A DNA stretch of 64,000 nt from Sequoia sempervirens. Taxonomy: Eukaryota > Streptophyta > Pinopsida > Cupressales > Cupressaceae. Both the position numbers and the translations under genes were made by a program. The DNA lies in NCBI GenBank assembly GCA_007258455.2, contig VDFB02275654.1, positions 1-64,000 of the forward strand, written 5' to 3'. This document shows, one piece after another, positions 46,763 through 57,796 of the stretch (the stretch's first letter is position 1; the number at the start of each line of letters is the position of its first letter). The notes under the pieces were generated by a model. It was not told the origin of the DNA. It ran no database searches and worked only from the letters and a program-made list of their open reading frames with translations.

Positions 46763-47831
46763 ATTTCCTATTCCTTCAGAAGAGATTCCAATAGTTGGAA
46801 TCATAAAAGAAGATTGCATGCTTGACAAAGATGGAGAACTCAAAGTTTCCCTTGAAGATCTTGAAAAGACTAAAGATGAAAACAAAGATCTAAAAGAAAA
46901 TATCAAAGAGGCAAATGAATGCATCAGAAAGTTGAGAGAGAAAATCAAGAAGTTTAGAGAAAGGCATAAGGAAGTCAATGAGAAATTGAAGCAAGCAAAT
47001 GAATCCATCACTGGTCTAAAAGTGCAAGTTGAAGAAAAGAAAAGAATTGAAAAATTCTTGAATGCAATGGTGAAATACAAATCTAAGGAATGTACAAGGC
47101 TTGAACAAGAAGTGGTAAATATAAGATTAGATTTGGAGAAAACAAGAAGCCATGAAGATAAATTCAAAATGAGTGCTACAAAGCTTGATGAGATGATTGC
47201 AAATCAGAAAGGCTCTAAAAACAAAGGTGGATTAGGGTTTAAGATAGGAGAAATTTCAAAAGATCAGACACCTAATGTAGAAGAAAAGATCAATGAACCA
47301 AAAAATACTAAAGACGAGAAGAACAATGGAAAGTAGATTTGGAATCAAAGAAATGAAGCCAGAAGACCACCAATAAGACCACCAAATGCACAAAGGTACC
47401 CATATTTTAATGGTTTTTTTAATTCCTGCAATAAATTTGGACATAAGGCAATGGAATGTAGAAGCAGAATGAATCATAATGTCTCATCCCTTTCTGGTCA
47501 ATGTCTTACATGCAATAGATTTGGTCATAAAGCTAGTGAATGCAGAAGTCAAATGATAAATGGCTATAACAATGGTAGAACGATTCAATATTTTAATGGT
47601 TATTGCTATACATGCCATGGATTTGGACACAAAGCTAATCAATGCAAATCTAGAGTGAATGGAAGGAATATTGTTCAGAAGAATGGCACATGTTACAATT
47701 GTAGTAGACCTGGACATATTGTTAAGTTTTGCAGAAGCAAAAATACAAGGAAAGATAATCTAGTAAATAGGAATGAACCAGTAAAAAAGGTGGATCTAAT
47801 AGAAACAAAGAAGGAAATGGAAAAGATCTAG

Positions 47832-48359
47832 AGAAAGAAGGAAGAGACAGAAGTCAAGGAAGAATCTGTACCATCCACTGGTGCAGATGTTTTCTCCAGA
47901 AACTAAGCTAAGAGCTATGGCTTAGGGGGAACTTTAATAAAAATATTTTGTCCCCCACTAGAGAAGAGGTGATGATGCCTCAACATGAAGATATATGATG
48001 AAGATCAACATGCTCTATCTATTGGTGATGATTGTGAAAGAAAATATAATGGGGAAGTTTGTGAAGCTTCAGAAGGTGACTGTGCACACAGATAAAATGT
48101 TGACAACTTTATTGTTTGAAGCATTCAATGCAAAATTAGGTCAAATCGAAGGATTATGAGTGATTTCACTAAGGAAAATTTAATTCACAAAGGAAATTGA
48201 GGAGTAGAGAAATAAGGAAAGAATTCAAAGTGTTCAAGGTGAATTGGATTCAGTGCATCAAAACCTTATTTTGGTGAGCGAAGAAAAAGGTATTTGCAAA
48301 TCTGTTTACCCTATTTTTCAAAGAACTTTGTTTGAAAAGTAGTTTGAATCTATTTTGCA
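47832..48359 (+). pseudogene. Element B linker between gag-like ORF and ORF2
   Basis: Broken frames only. Near 47,890-47,945 there is AKSYGLGG-type sequence. Near 48,045-48,330 a charged peptide reads VKLQKVTVHTDKMLTTLLFE and then QGELDSVHQNLILVSEEKG. These may be the N-terminal part of ORF2 in a shifted frame. Confidence 0.4.
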
Positions 48360-51300
48360 ATGGCTACACCAAGGTTTGTCAAGTTAACAGAGAAACCACA
48401 ACCTAGATTCAAGAAATATCTTGTAAAATCCATAGAAGATGACTCGTTAGGTGCATTTTATCATATTTTGTATGGGGTTTTTCCAACTAAATATATTAGG
48501 ATCTATATTCATGGGAAAATGGATGAATACCCTCACATTAAGTTGGAAGAATTATGAGAAAATAAGATAACTGGAGAATATTTCTCCCTAAAACCAAAAT
48601 ATAAGAACCTAGTTGCTAAGAAACTAGATGTATGGCAATGGTTTCTAAACTTTTTCTATGAGAACAACTGGGCTAGAATGGCCTTAAGCAAAATTCATGA
48701 TCAATTTGTTTGGATTGATATGCCCAACATGGTAACTAAGGAAGTAATAAGAGAGGTTACTAGTCTATGCTCCACTGGACTCGTTCCTATTTTGAAATCT
48801 GTCAAAAATGAAGTGGTTATGGATCTTACTGGTGCTACTTATGACAAGAGAACCCTAACCGTCAATACTATCAAAAATCATATTGTTAGGTATGATGAAA
48901 TGGTTATTGGCTATAAGATCTATTTTACCAATAAGGAAAACTTAGTATCTTCCACCACAATTAATGTGGCATATGAATGGTTGAGAAGGATGCAAATTAT
49001 GATATTTGTGAGTTGCTTAGGCAACAATTGATGGAGAACTTAAAGAAAACAAAGGAGAATAAGTATGCATTTAAATATGGAACTTTGATTATGTGTTTGT
49101 TGTTTTATTTCTTGAAGGAGCTTCTTAGAACTAGAAGTGTAACCAGGTTGAAAGGAAGACTAGTTGCCCACCAAATTGCAAATTTCATGAGAAGCCTTGG
49201 AGATTTTAAAGTACAAGATGATTCTCTTACTACTTTCTTTACAATATTTCAAAGATGAATGTATGAAAGAGAAAGGATCCCAAGGAAAATAGTTGAGAAA
49301 TATAAGAATGACATCACATTTTTTAGTGTCTATAGATAGATGTATCATGGAGGCAGTGGAACCAAGAACTGTATGGGTTCCTAAATTAGGATATGAGGTT
49401 CAGAGGCAGATCTTGTTGTCTTTTTTAAAGATTACTAAGGAAAAATCAAAGGAAAGATATAGCACATATGAGGAGAAATCCATGGAGGTGCACATGGAAC
49501 AAAAGAAACCAGAAATTCTAGAAAAAGGTCAAGAAGATGGTGGAAGAGATTGTAGAGGAAATGGGTGTATCAAAGGAATAAATGTGACACTTACGAGAAG
49601 AGAAAGATAAAGGAGATTCAAGTGGTTTAGGAGCAACCACAAGAAGATCTGGTAGAACATCTAGAAGTCCTTTTTCTTAACTCTTCTTCTGCTACAAGAG
49701 TTGAGAAGAGAAAACTACTATTGTTGCACCACCTACTGCCCTTTCCAGAAGAAGAGTTAAGAAAAAGGAAAGAAGAGAGAAGGGTATAGACATCAATGTA
49801 GCAGAAGAAGGACCACAGTTGGTTCGTAGGAGAAAAAGTGATGCTTCACAAGGTGAGGCTAGTGCAAAAAGAAGAAGATTTGATATAATTGATACAAACA
49901 ACAAAGAGGAGATAGCAAAGAAAAGGAAGCATTTGTTATTCACATGAGGGAAAAGAAGGAAGCCAAGAAGGATTCTCTAGAGAAGAAGAAAGGAAAAGAA
50001 ACAAGTCAAAAGAAGAAGAATCTGGATGAAATAAAAAAAAAAGGAACAAACATAATTGGTAAGGCTCCACTCACCTATGAAATTAGAGGCATTGTTCAAT
50101 AGTATTTTACAAAATGAAATACTAGGAGAGACCACAACTCTATACAAATATACAGATGAGGTGGATAAGGCCACCATTATTGAATCTATTATCAAATACA
50201 TTGTTGTTCTTGGGGTGGATATGAGAAATATAAAGAAACATATTCTTGCAGACTTATGGAACATTTTGTTAGAAAGAAGAAAAGAAGTTGTAGAAAAAGA
50301 AGCAAGGCTTAAGGAAGAAGCATTGGAAAGAATAAGTACTCTTCTCTTTGAGGATGATAGAACCACATTGGCTACAATATTTAGCAAGGAGCTAGGGATT
50401 AATCAAAGGGTGACTACTCTTATGGGACAAGATCAAGGTGGTCTTGAAAGAGTTAGAAAGGAAATCAATGAAAAGGTTGAGGAGATTGCACAAAAGCTAG
50501 GAATGATACCAGAAGATAAGGAAGAAGTGAATGTTGAAACCCTTACTCTAGAACAAGATGATGTGCAGATAGATGACACTCAACATGAGCATGATGCAAA
50601 TGAAGAAGCTACACTAAACAACACTTCTCTAGAGTTGGAGGACATGCAGTGATTGGAGAAGACATTGTAAAGAAAAACATCACCCCTTCTTTGATACAAG
50701 AATAAGTTACTCCTCCGGTCATCACAAAAAATCCTATAGAGGAATAAAGTACAAATAAAGATGATAATGAAGAAAAAGTTGATGTAGAAAAAGAAGAAAA
50801 TGAAAAGGAAGGTGAAGAAAAGAATAAGGATGCATCCAGAGATGCACAAACAAAAACAAAAAAACCAATAGACTCTTGAATTACTAAGGAATCAAAAGGA
50901 AAGGCTATGGAAATAACAAATGTTTTTGGTGAATCCTCCAGCTCCTCTAGAGATTCCCTAAAAAATCTATTGAGTATGCATCCCAAGTTCCAACTTGTTT
51001 TGTCTTCACAACTGTTGTAATTATCGATGCAACAAGGTAGTGTTGACTTGGATAAGATCTCCCCTTCATAAGCTACACCTAGGAGATGTGTTTCATGCAT
51101 CTGCAAGAAAAGAGATCATTGAGACACACCAAAAAAGTGGTCAATTGATGGAAGAAGCAATGAAGGCACTACAAGAGACCATACCCAATGCAAATATTGA
51201 CACATATTTGTCCGGTATGGAAAATATAAAACTGTTGATTGATTATTTTAAGGTTTATGCATCTAGATTGAAAGAAGAAGCAAAGAAAGAAGTGGAAAAT

Positions 51301-51835
51301 AAAATCAATGACAAGAAAATTTTAGAAATAACTGAGAAATGTGCCATTGCACATGAAAAGTTTTAAGAATTATTGAAGGATGCACAAGGGTGTGTTGATG
51401 AGGCAAAGGCTCTATATCAATATGGCATGAAGTGGCCCAAATCCACACAAAACATAAGGAAAGAGATGGACTCCATTGAGTCTCAAATCAATACTACCTT
51501 AAGTGACTATGATCTAATAGTTGTTCTATTTGGAGAAACAAGGAATATAATTAAAGATATTCACAAGAAATTCTTTCAACTGCAAGCCTAGAAAGAACAC
51601 ATCATCCTATAGTTTGGAGAAATAAGGGGTTTAGTCAATCCCAAATTTATACTTGTTTCAAAAGCTCTTTTGAGTACAGACAAAGCCAAGTAGATGAAGT
51701 TGATACCTAGTACTCCAAAAGAAGGAGAAGAATTACTACTAGAGTTTGAAACATAGTGTAGATTGCTTTCAAAAGCAAAGAAAGAATGGGAAGAAGGTAG
51801 GATTGCATGGCATGCCCATTTGTAAAATTTGTAGG
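48360..51835 (+). pseudogene. Element B ORF2: long protein of unknown function
   Basis: It starts at MATPRFVKLTEKPQPRFKKY. The frame continues through a single TGA (48,555-48,557) to 49,031, shifts into 48,977-49,258, then 49,293-49,610, 50,056-50,652 and 50,995-51,591. The N-terminal 220 residues look globular (LKPKYKNLVAKKLDVWQWFL, then ARMALSKIHDQFVWIDMPNM). The middle and C-terminal parts are lysine/glutamate-rich and probably coiled coil (RRKEVVEKEARLKEEALERI). None of the protease, integrase, RT or RNase H signatures (DTG/DSG, DDE, YVDD) is present. I do not recognise the family. Its position replaces pol. Confidence 0.6.
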
Positions 51836-52135
51836 TGTCAACCACCTTTGGTTGACATATTTCTCACTTTTTATGTATTTTCGTGTTTATGTTCAAATTC
51901 TTTGTACATATGCAGACTATATAGTGTTGTTTCTAGTACAATTTTTGGTTTCTACTTTGGTACATTCAACTCAAGGGGAGTCAATCCATTCATTTCAATT
52001 TGTATATATGTTTCCATTTCTCAAGGGGGTTCTAGTGAAATTCATAACTATTGTATAGGCACCCTTTTCCCTTGATGCCAAAGGGGAGAATGGTTTGGAG
52101 AATGTTTTGAATAATTTTTGGCATATTTCCATCAA

Positions 52136-52151
52136 CAACAAAGGGGGAGAT
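52136..52151 (+). promoter_or_regulatory. Element B polypurine tract
   Basis: CAACAAAGGGGGAGAT immediately precedes the TGTTGG of the 3' LTR. This is the copia-like arrangement. Confidence 0.8.
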
Positions 52152-53524
52152 TGTTGGAAGTTGGCAACATGACAATGAGGAACAAGCAAAGGTACATAAC
52201 AATGTGTTGTGGTGTTGTCATTGATGTCAACATTGTAACTTATGTGAAGATTTTGGTTGCAGACCATTTTGATAAGTTCTAACAGTTTTTTGAGTTGTTG
52301 AGGAAGACATCTTTGGAAGATGGTTTGATATGAAAAAATAAGCTATGTGGGAAATTGACTAAATGTCAATTCAACTAATTCAGGGCAACCGTGCATCAGT
52401 TTTTGGGTCTGCACCAATCTGCAAATGAAGAATTCACTTTGTGCCTCTAACTTTATTTTATTGGATGTTAGATGTATCTAATTCTAATATTTCATCATTA
52501 TTTGACAAGTGGATTGAAAGTTATGAGTAACAGAAGTTTGGCCTAGAAAACTAAAATTATTCTCTATGTAGTGCATGTGTATAGGATATTTTTCACTTCT
52601 CTATGGACGATTCTTTGGCTTTGTACTTTTGAGTATAAGTTACCAAATTCCAGTAGAGTATGAATTCAAGTTGGCATTGAGTTTCAAGGTCCATGTGCCA
52701 GGATGTGGATACATAGTTGAAGGTTTTTGTTATTAGGTTGTATACCGTGTCGACCTAATAGGTTTGATGTTGTGCTAAGGATAAATAAGTGTTGTAGTCT
52801 TATGTGGGATCTAATATAGGTCCATGACAACCTATTTTAATTTATTTTTAGGATTAAATCTTGGCATGAGATATGTATGAATTTTTTTTATCCAACAAGC
52901 TATCTTTTGAGTGTTACATCTAATTAGGCTGATCTAATTTATGTTAGAGTTGATGCAGATATATATGTTGATCCTTTCACTATTTTGATGTATGGTATGA
53001 ACATATGATGTGTGATGTGAATATTATACATGAAAATATTATCAAAGCATTGTGAATTTAAGCTGTGAATGTTGAGTAGAAGATTAAAGTGATGTGAATG
53101 AAGAGGAAAGCAATGTATTGAATCTAATTTAGATGAAGTGTGTAAAGTCAGTTTATTGAGCTTCAATAAAATTGTATTTCATGCATATGAAAGATGAAAT
53201 TGTAATAGTTCAAACTAGGTTGTGAGCCACCATCTCTCTTCTATATTTTTTTGTGTGGACAGTGAGTCCACTTGCAATGAGCACTTTTGTAAATATATTA
53301 TAACTGATTATAATATATTGTGAGCTAATCCTCACCATGGTTTTTCCCATTTTGGGTTTTCCACGTAAAAATCTTGGTATTCATGTGTTATGTGATGTTG
53401 CGAATGTTTCATGCTTTTTTTCTTTATTATAGTTGAATATGATTTGGTGATTGGATGGTTAATGTTTGATTGGCTTAAGAGAATACTAATTCACCCCTCC
53501 TCTCAGTATTCTAGGTGTTCAACA
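52152..53524 (+). repeat. Element B 3' LTR
   Basis: Full-length (1,373 bp), TGTTGGAAGTTGGCAACATG to CTAGGTGTTCAACA. It matches both pieces of the 5' LTR and shows the empty site for element D at about 52,855. TTCAC follows. Confidence 0.94.
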
Positions 53525-53529
53525 TTCAC

Positions 53530-55009
53530 CCTTAACCCTTATCTCTTTTCTTTCTAAGCCATAAGTCCTCCCCTTGATCACTGAAGTTTCGATGAAATCC
53601 TTTAAAAATTAGCATGTCTTAATGTTTTTGGCTTCGGGGATTGGCCATCTTCTTTGCATTTTACCATCTTTTCATCTTAATCCTTAAGCATCCTTTCCAA
53701 CCTTGGATCCTTTATTTCTATCTTCAGCTTTTGGTGATTGGGTCTTCCCTTTATCTTTTGTCTTATCTTTGTGATAATACATAAGGTTTCTTCTCAATCC
53801 TAGATCCTCAATTTCATATCTTCAATCTTCGATGATCAAGTTTTTCTTCTATATTTTATCTTATCTTTATGATAAGGTTTAAGTCTTTCATATGATCATT
53901 GTCAAAAAAATTTGTGGTTTTGAAAACCTTGTCGAAATCCAAATGTAGTTTTGAATCCTCATAATAAAGACACTTTTTGAAACTCAATTTTTTGTAAGAA
54001 CTTTGAAAGGTTTTAAAAACCTCTCGGGCTCCAGCGTGGTTATGAAAACCTTATCAGGCCTCAACAAAGGTTTTGAAACTAGGCTTGTGTACCAATACAA
54101 AAGTAAAGATAAGTTTTGTTGGAACTTTGAAAGGTTATGAGAACTCTTTCAAACTTTGACATGGGTTTCAAAACCACTTTCGGCCCCCAACAAGTTATTT
54201 GAAACCATAATCTTTCCTTCTCTCAGATTCTTGACATCTTCCTTTCCTCCACACACTTCTATCTTTCCACCAAACCTTCTAATCTTTTGGCATTCTTCCT
54301 TCCCTTCTTCTAGCAAGCAATAGGCCCAACACCCAAAATCTAACAAAATTTCTCTTTTGGGGATAGAGGTTTAAACATTATTCATATTGTCTTCTTCATC
54401 AATATGGTATGCAGTATGTGGCAAGCTCGATGCCCAATGCCTAACAAATTTTTTTCTCTTCAGGGTTTTTGGTTCATGGATGCTCTTCTCACCGGCCCTT
54501 TTTACAAGTAGTTCCTTGCAAGACTGATGCCTGACATTCAATGAAAGTGACCTTTTGGTGTGGTGAACCATTTAATATTTAATCTAATGGTTGGTTCGGG
54601 CCCAAAACTTTGACAGTTTTCTTGAAGGACACGTTTTCAATCATAAATGCCATTAATGTTACAACTACTTTCTCAACTACTAGATTTGATCCTTGAGGCT
54701 ACATGGATTATGTTTAATGTATTTCTGAACAACTACAAGTGGGACAAAGCGACACCCATGCTTATTTATGGTTTGTAGGCCTCCTTTCTATTAGATGACC
54801 ATTGCTAGATGGATTTTGTTGTGAATTTCATAGGAGGGGGGTTTTCCTTCATTTGCATGCTCATTAATGTAGGGGCATGGCTTCATAGTGTGTGACTATG
54901 TGAAGGTGATGCAAGTAGACATGGGACGCTGATACAATTTTTAGAAACCATAGTTCTTTCCCAGAGATCTCTTGATGTAGTGGATATATATATTCTCCTA
55001 AATTAACAA

Positions 55010-55045
<36 letters not shown>

Positions 55046-56037
55046 AATATTTTGAAAAAGAGAAGAACTTGTAAAGCCAATAGAAGAAAGATATTCATAA
55101 GAAACTCTAGAGTTTCAATTTCCAGTTTTGGGTATAGCTATTTTGCATTGTAATGATTTGGGTTTTCTCCCAAACTTGCAATAATACCTGTAAGCTTTGA
55201 AGATCAATTGATGAAAGGTAGAATCAACCTTAGTTGAGTGTCTCCTTGTGTATGGTATGCATTTCTAGATGTATCTTATTTATTTTTTCAATTAGAAGTA
55301 TGTAATTTAATCCTTGCAAATATTTTGCATGGTACTTTTCAATACAATAAAGGAAATGTGTGGGTATAGTTGAGGATTACTAAGTAGACTCTCTTAATAT
55401 TCTAAAACCATTTATTGTCTTTCTAAATGAATACGTAAATCCTAACTTACATGTGTATTTTAAAAGGCATAGTCTTGTGTGCTAATTTGATTAATACATC
55501 ACCTTGTTTTCACTTATTACATGCTTGATTAAATCTAGACTCCATTTCCAATGGATAAAAGCACCGTTTTGTTACTAGTTTATTCTCCTATCATCCTCAA
55601 CACAATCTAAATACATCAAATTAAACACCTTTTCAGTTTTATTTGTGTGTTATACTACCATGTCTGAATGAATATAATAATACGAGGGTGTATCATAAAC
55701 ACTTTCTCAAACACTTATATGTTAGATTATATGCTAATAAGGTTCTCATCCTTACTTGTCCAAGCTAGCACATAGGTATATTGTGACACCAGTATTGGGT
55801 ACATAGTTGGTTGTAAGTTATTGTTTAGTGTTTCAATAATCAATTTGAAACTTTAGGGAGAACCCCCTTGGTCTTGCAGAGCCAAAAGTGAAGGAGGTCT
55901 TACCCACCTCAACCATTGGTCCTTAGTTACCCAACCTAAAGATTAGTTTTTGATAATTTTCCCAAGTTTGACACCCTTAGCATGTGGAAGATTATCGAAC
56001 CTTAGGATTTGGGGCCTATAGCTGCATTCACCAAAAA
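53530..56037 (+). repeat. Element E 5' LTR, right piece
   Basis: The part 54,590-56,037 is the reverse complement of 57,326-59,085 with the TRIM removed. Shared blocks include 'atgctcattaatg', 'agcttgg/agctttg...gatcaattgatgaaagg', 'cacataggtatattgtgaca' and 'cccaagtttgacacccttag'. The earlier part (53,530-54,590) is C/T-rich with its own recurring 'ttttgaaaacctt' units. It corresponds in position, though weakly in sequence, to the repeat-rich U3 of the reversed copy. The LTR ends TTCACCAAAA. Confidence 0.72.
55012..55043. repeat. (GA)16 microsatellite
   Basis: An uninterrupted run of GA dinucleotides inside the element E LTR. The reversed copy at about 58,660 has only a short pyrimidine run (ctcttgtgttctctatcctc) there, so the microsatellite expanded after the copies separated. 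Confidence 0.95.
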
Positions 56038-56180
56038 ATTGACACTATCATCAGGGACATTAAAGACAATAATATTTCCAAATCCTTGGTAGCAGGGTAA
56101 GTTTGGAGCTATGTGTTTTTTTTGGTAAGTTTGGCTTCCCGTCTACTTACACCAACAAATTGGTGTCATTTTCAGAGACA
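56037..56180 (+). promoter_or_regulatory. Element E primer-binding site, apparently present twice
   Basis: AATTGACACTATCATCAGGGA (split as AATTGACACT and ATCATCAGGGA) at 56,037-56,057 follows one LTR end. AATTGGTGTCATTTTCAGAG at 56,159-56,178 follows a second LTR-end-like CTTACACCAACA. Both resemble a decayed TTGGCGCCGTTGCCGGGGA, the tRNA-Asp-type site of Athila/Tat gypsy elements. A duplication of about 122 bp at the LTR-internal junction would explain the pair. Confidence 0.5.
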
Positions 56181-56640
56181 AGATAAGTCATTAATCAATT
56201 TGAAGACCCACGTTACTTGATGCTTTGTGTGGTGCAACAAAAAAAGTGTTGGGTTTTGGTTTGAAATTAGAATTTTGTCAATTTCAATTATTTTCTCCTT
56301 TAAGGAGTGATAACTCTGTCAAGGAAGATCTAGAAGTTTGCGTCAAAAGATAAAGAATGAAAAAAGATTAGTGTTCCAAAGGTCAATAAATTCCTGAAGC
56401 AATTTCTACTAGTGCAAAAAGGTGACAAGAACTTTAGAAAGCTAAAAATCTAAGTATCCTTTACATAATTCAATAAATAATGAAAAGGTGGGAAGTTCAA
56501 GTAGAAGAATTTCTTATAAAAATTATGATCAATACAAATCAAATGATTTAACCGATAATAGGGTTAGAACTACTAGAAGAACTTTCATGTGTGATCATAC
56601 TAGATGTGGAAAAGAAACATATCCTAGTGCAAAATTATAA
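56181..56640 (+). other. Element E leader, no gene seen
   Basis: Sequence between the primer site and the first readable gag. It contains no convincing frame. Confidence 0.4.
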
Positions 56641-56659
56641 ATGTGGGTTCATTTCAAAT

Positions 56660-57325
56660 TTCACCTCAAAGAAACCCTATGCATCAACCTCTGAGAAATC
56701 AAAGGGAAGGTAAACATGATGCTCCTTAGTCTTCTGAGCATGGAGTAGAAACCCCATTTGAAGATGTTGACCCAAATATTTAGTTAGAAAATGAGGGTAG
56801 AGAAAGGGAATTAGATCAACACATTGATCTTATTGACTATCTTAGAGAAAGGAAACGTGAAATAGAGGCATAAATTACATTACAACATGCCCAATTAGCT
56901 CAAAAATCTCTACTAATGAATCAACAATAAAATATTTTCCAACCTCAAAATGTAACACTAGTTGTTCCAGTTCGGCAAGTGCCTATTATTTAGCAAAATC
57001 ACTCTAATCCCCCACAAAAAATGTAATGCAATTGGGTCAACCCTAAAAGGAAATCTCAAAGATTTATTCTAGTGAGACCACTATCAGGATTAGAAAGATA
57101 TAGATAATTGGAATTTTGCAATATTCTTAATTATCCTAATCCAATTCCAGCTGAAATTAAAGGAAGGTGCCAAAATTCTAAGGCAACAATGCTATCACTA
57201 GTGAGGGTTCCACTTAAGGAATTTCACTGATGTCACTGATGAATATGATATTGAAGATGAGGATGTCATGATGAAGAGTTTTGTGCAATTATTAGAAGAA
57301 AGTGCGAAAGAATGGTACAAGATTT
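56660..57325 (+). pseudogene. Element E gag, first piece
   Basis: Stops interrupt a gag frame. It has a charged segment (LIDYLRERKREIEA near 56,830), then LVRPLSGLER near 57,070 and YPNPIPAEIKGR near 57,135. It ends with DEYDIEDEDVMMKSFVQLLE and SAKEWYK at the point where the reversed LTR begins. The 'EDV...F..SL...A..W' block is the core of the retrotransposon gag capsid domain. The frame resumes at 60,513. Confidence 0.75.
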
Positions 57326-57465
57326 TTTTGGTGATTAAAGTTGTAGGCTCCAAATCCCTAAGGTTTGATAATCTTCCAAATGTCAGGGGTGTCAAACTTG
57401 GAAAATTACCACAGACCTATCTTTAGGTTGGGAAGCTATGGACCAATGATTGAGGTGGGTAAGAT

Positions 57466-57796
57466 TGTTGGCCCATAGTTTTCATTGCACCAAAAGATTG
57501 ACTTGTTAATGCCCGATACAACTGCCAGAGTTAACGAATCAACAGGAGGTGGTTAGTCCATGTCACGAATCCCGAGGGGAGCACTGACCATCTACCAAAA
57601 AACTCCCCCTCAGTGTTACCTAAGGGGATTCAAACCTGACACCTTTGGTTCTAATACCACTTGTTGGCCCACAGTTGTTGTTGCACCAAAAGATCGACCT
57701 GTCAATGCCCAATACAACTACCAGAGTTAATGGATCCACAGGAGGCGGTTAGTCCATGTCACAAATCTTGAGGGGAGTGCTAACCATCTTCCAACA
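57466..57796 (-). mobile_element. TRIM element 2 (331 bp, minus strand)
   Basis: Two 135-bp direct repeats (57,466-57,600 and 57,662-57,796, TGTTGG...CCAACA) flank a 61-bp core. On the minus strand, AGTGGTATTAGAACC follows the first LTR as primer site and a purine run CTGAGGGGGAGTT precedes the second. The empty site is visible in the other E LTR ('gtaagacctcc', read as the reverse complement of 55,887-55,898). The flanks AAGAT and AATAC each differ by one base from that AAGAC target. It has no coding capacity. LTR sequence differs from TRIM 1, but layout and the core GGTTTGAATC are shared. Confidence 0.85.

Larger units (their letters stand above)
36114..47831 (+). pseudogene. Element B gag-like protein: coiled coil plus four zinc knuckles, split by element C
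   Basis: A start MANRIN at 36,114 is followed at once by the element C insertion (36,133-46,762). The body resumes at 46,763 and is open to 47,831 except for one in-frame TAG at 47,334. The first 190 residues are a lysine/glutamate-rich coiled coil (for example NECIRKLREKIKKFRERHKE). After the stop come four knuckles. The first (near 47,425) has lost its leading C and reads FNSCNKFGHKAMEC. Three complete C-x2-C-x4-H-x4-C follow at 47,502-47,543, 47,604-47,645 and 47,691-47,732. There is no capsid domain that I recognise. It probably packages element RNA. Copia gags usually have one knuckle, so the array is unusual. Confidence 0.75.
27365..53524 (+). mobile_element. Element B: non-autonomous LTR retrotransposon with gag-like ORF and unknown ORF2
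   Basis: LTRs are at 27,385-36,045 (with element D inserted) and 52,152-53,524, about 1.38 kb each, TGTTGG...TTCAACA. TTCAC flanks the whole (27,360-27,364 and 53,525-53,529). A primer site follows the 5' LTR and a purine tract, AAAGGGGGAGA, precedes the 3' LTR. Once elements C and D are subtracted, the internal part is about 5.4 kb. It holds a coiled-coil/zinc-knuckle protein and a second long frame; I see no protease, integrase or RT motif. Such elements must borrow enzymes from an autonomous partner. Confidence 0.82.

Noticed and set aside
55012..55043. GA run as a functional GAGA-type promoter element
   Set aside because: It is a simple microsatellite missing from the sister LTR copy. 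Expansion by slippage explains it.
57466..57796. Cassandra-type TRIM (5S rRNA in the LTR)
   Set aside because: I looked for the conserved 5S internal promoter region in both TRIM LTRs and saw no convincing match.
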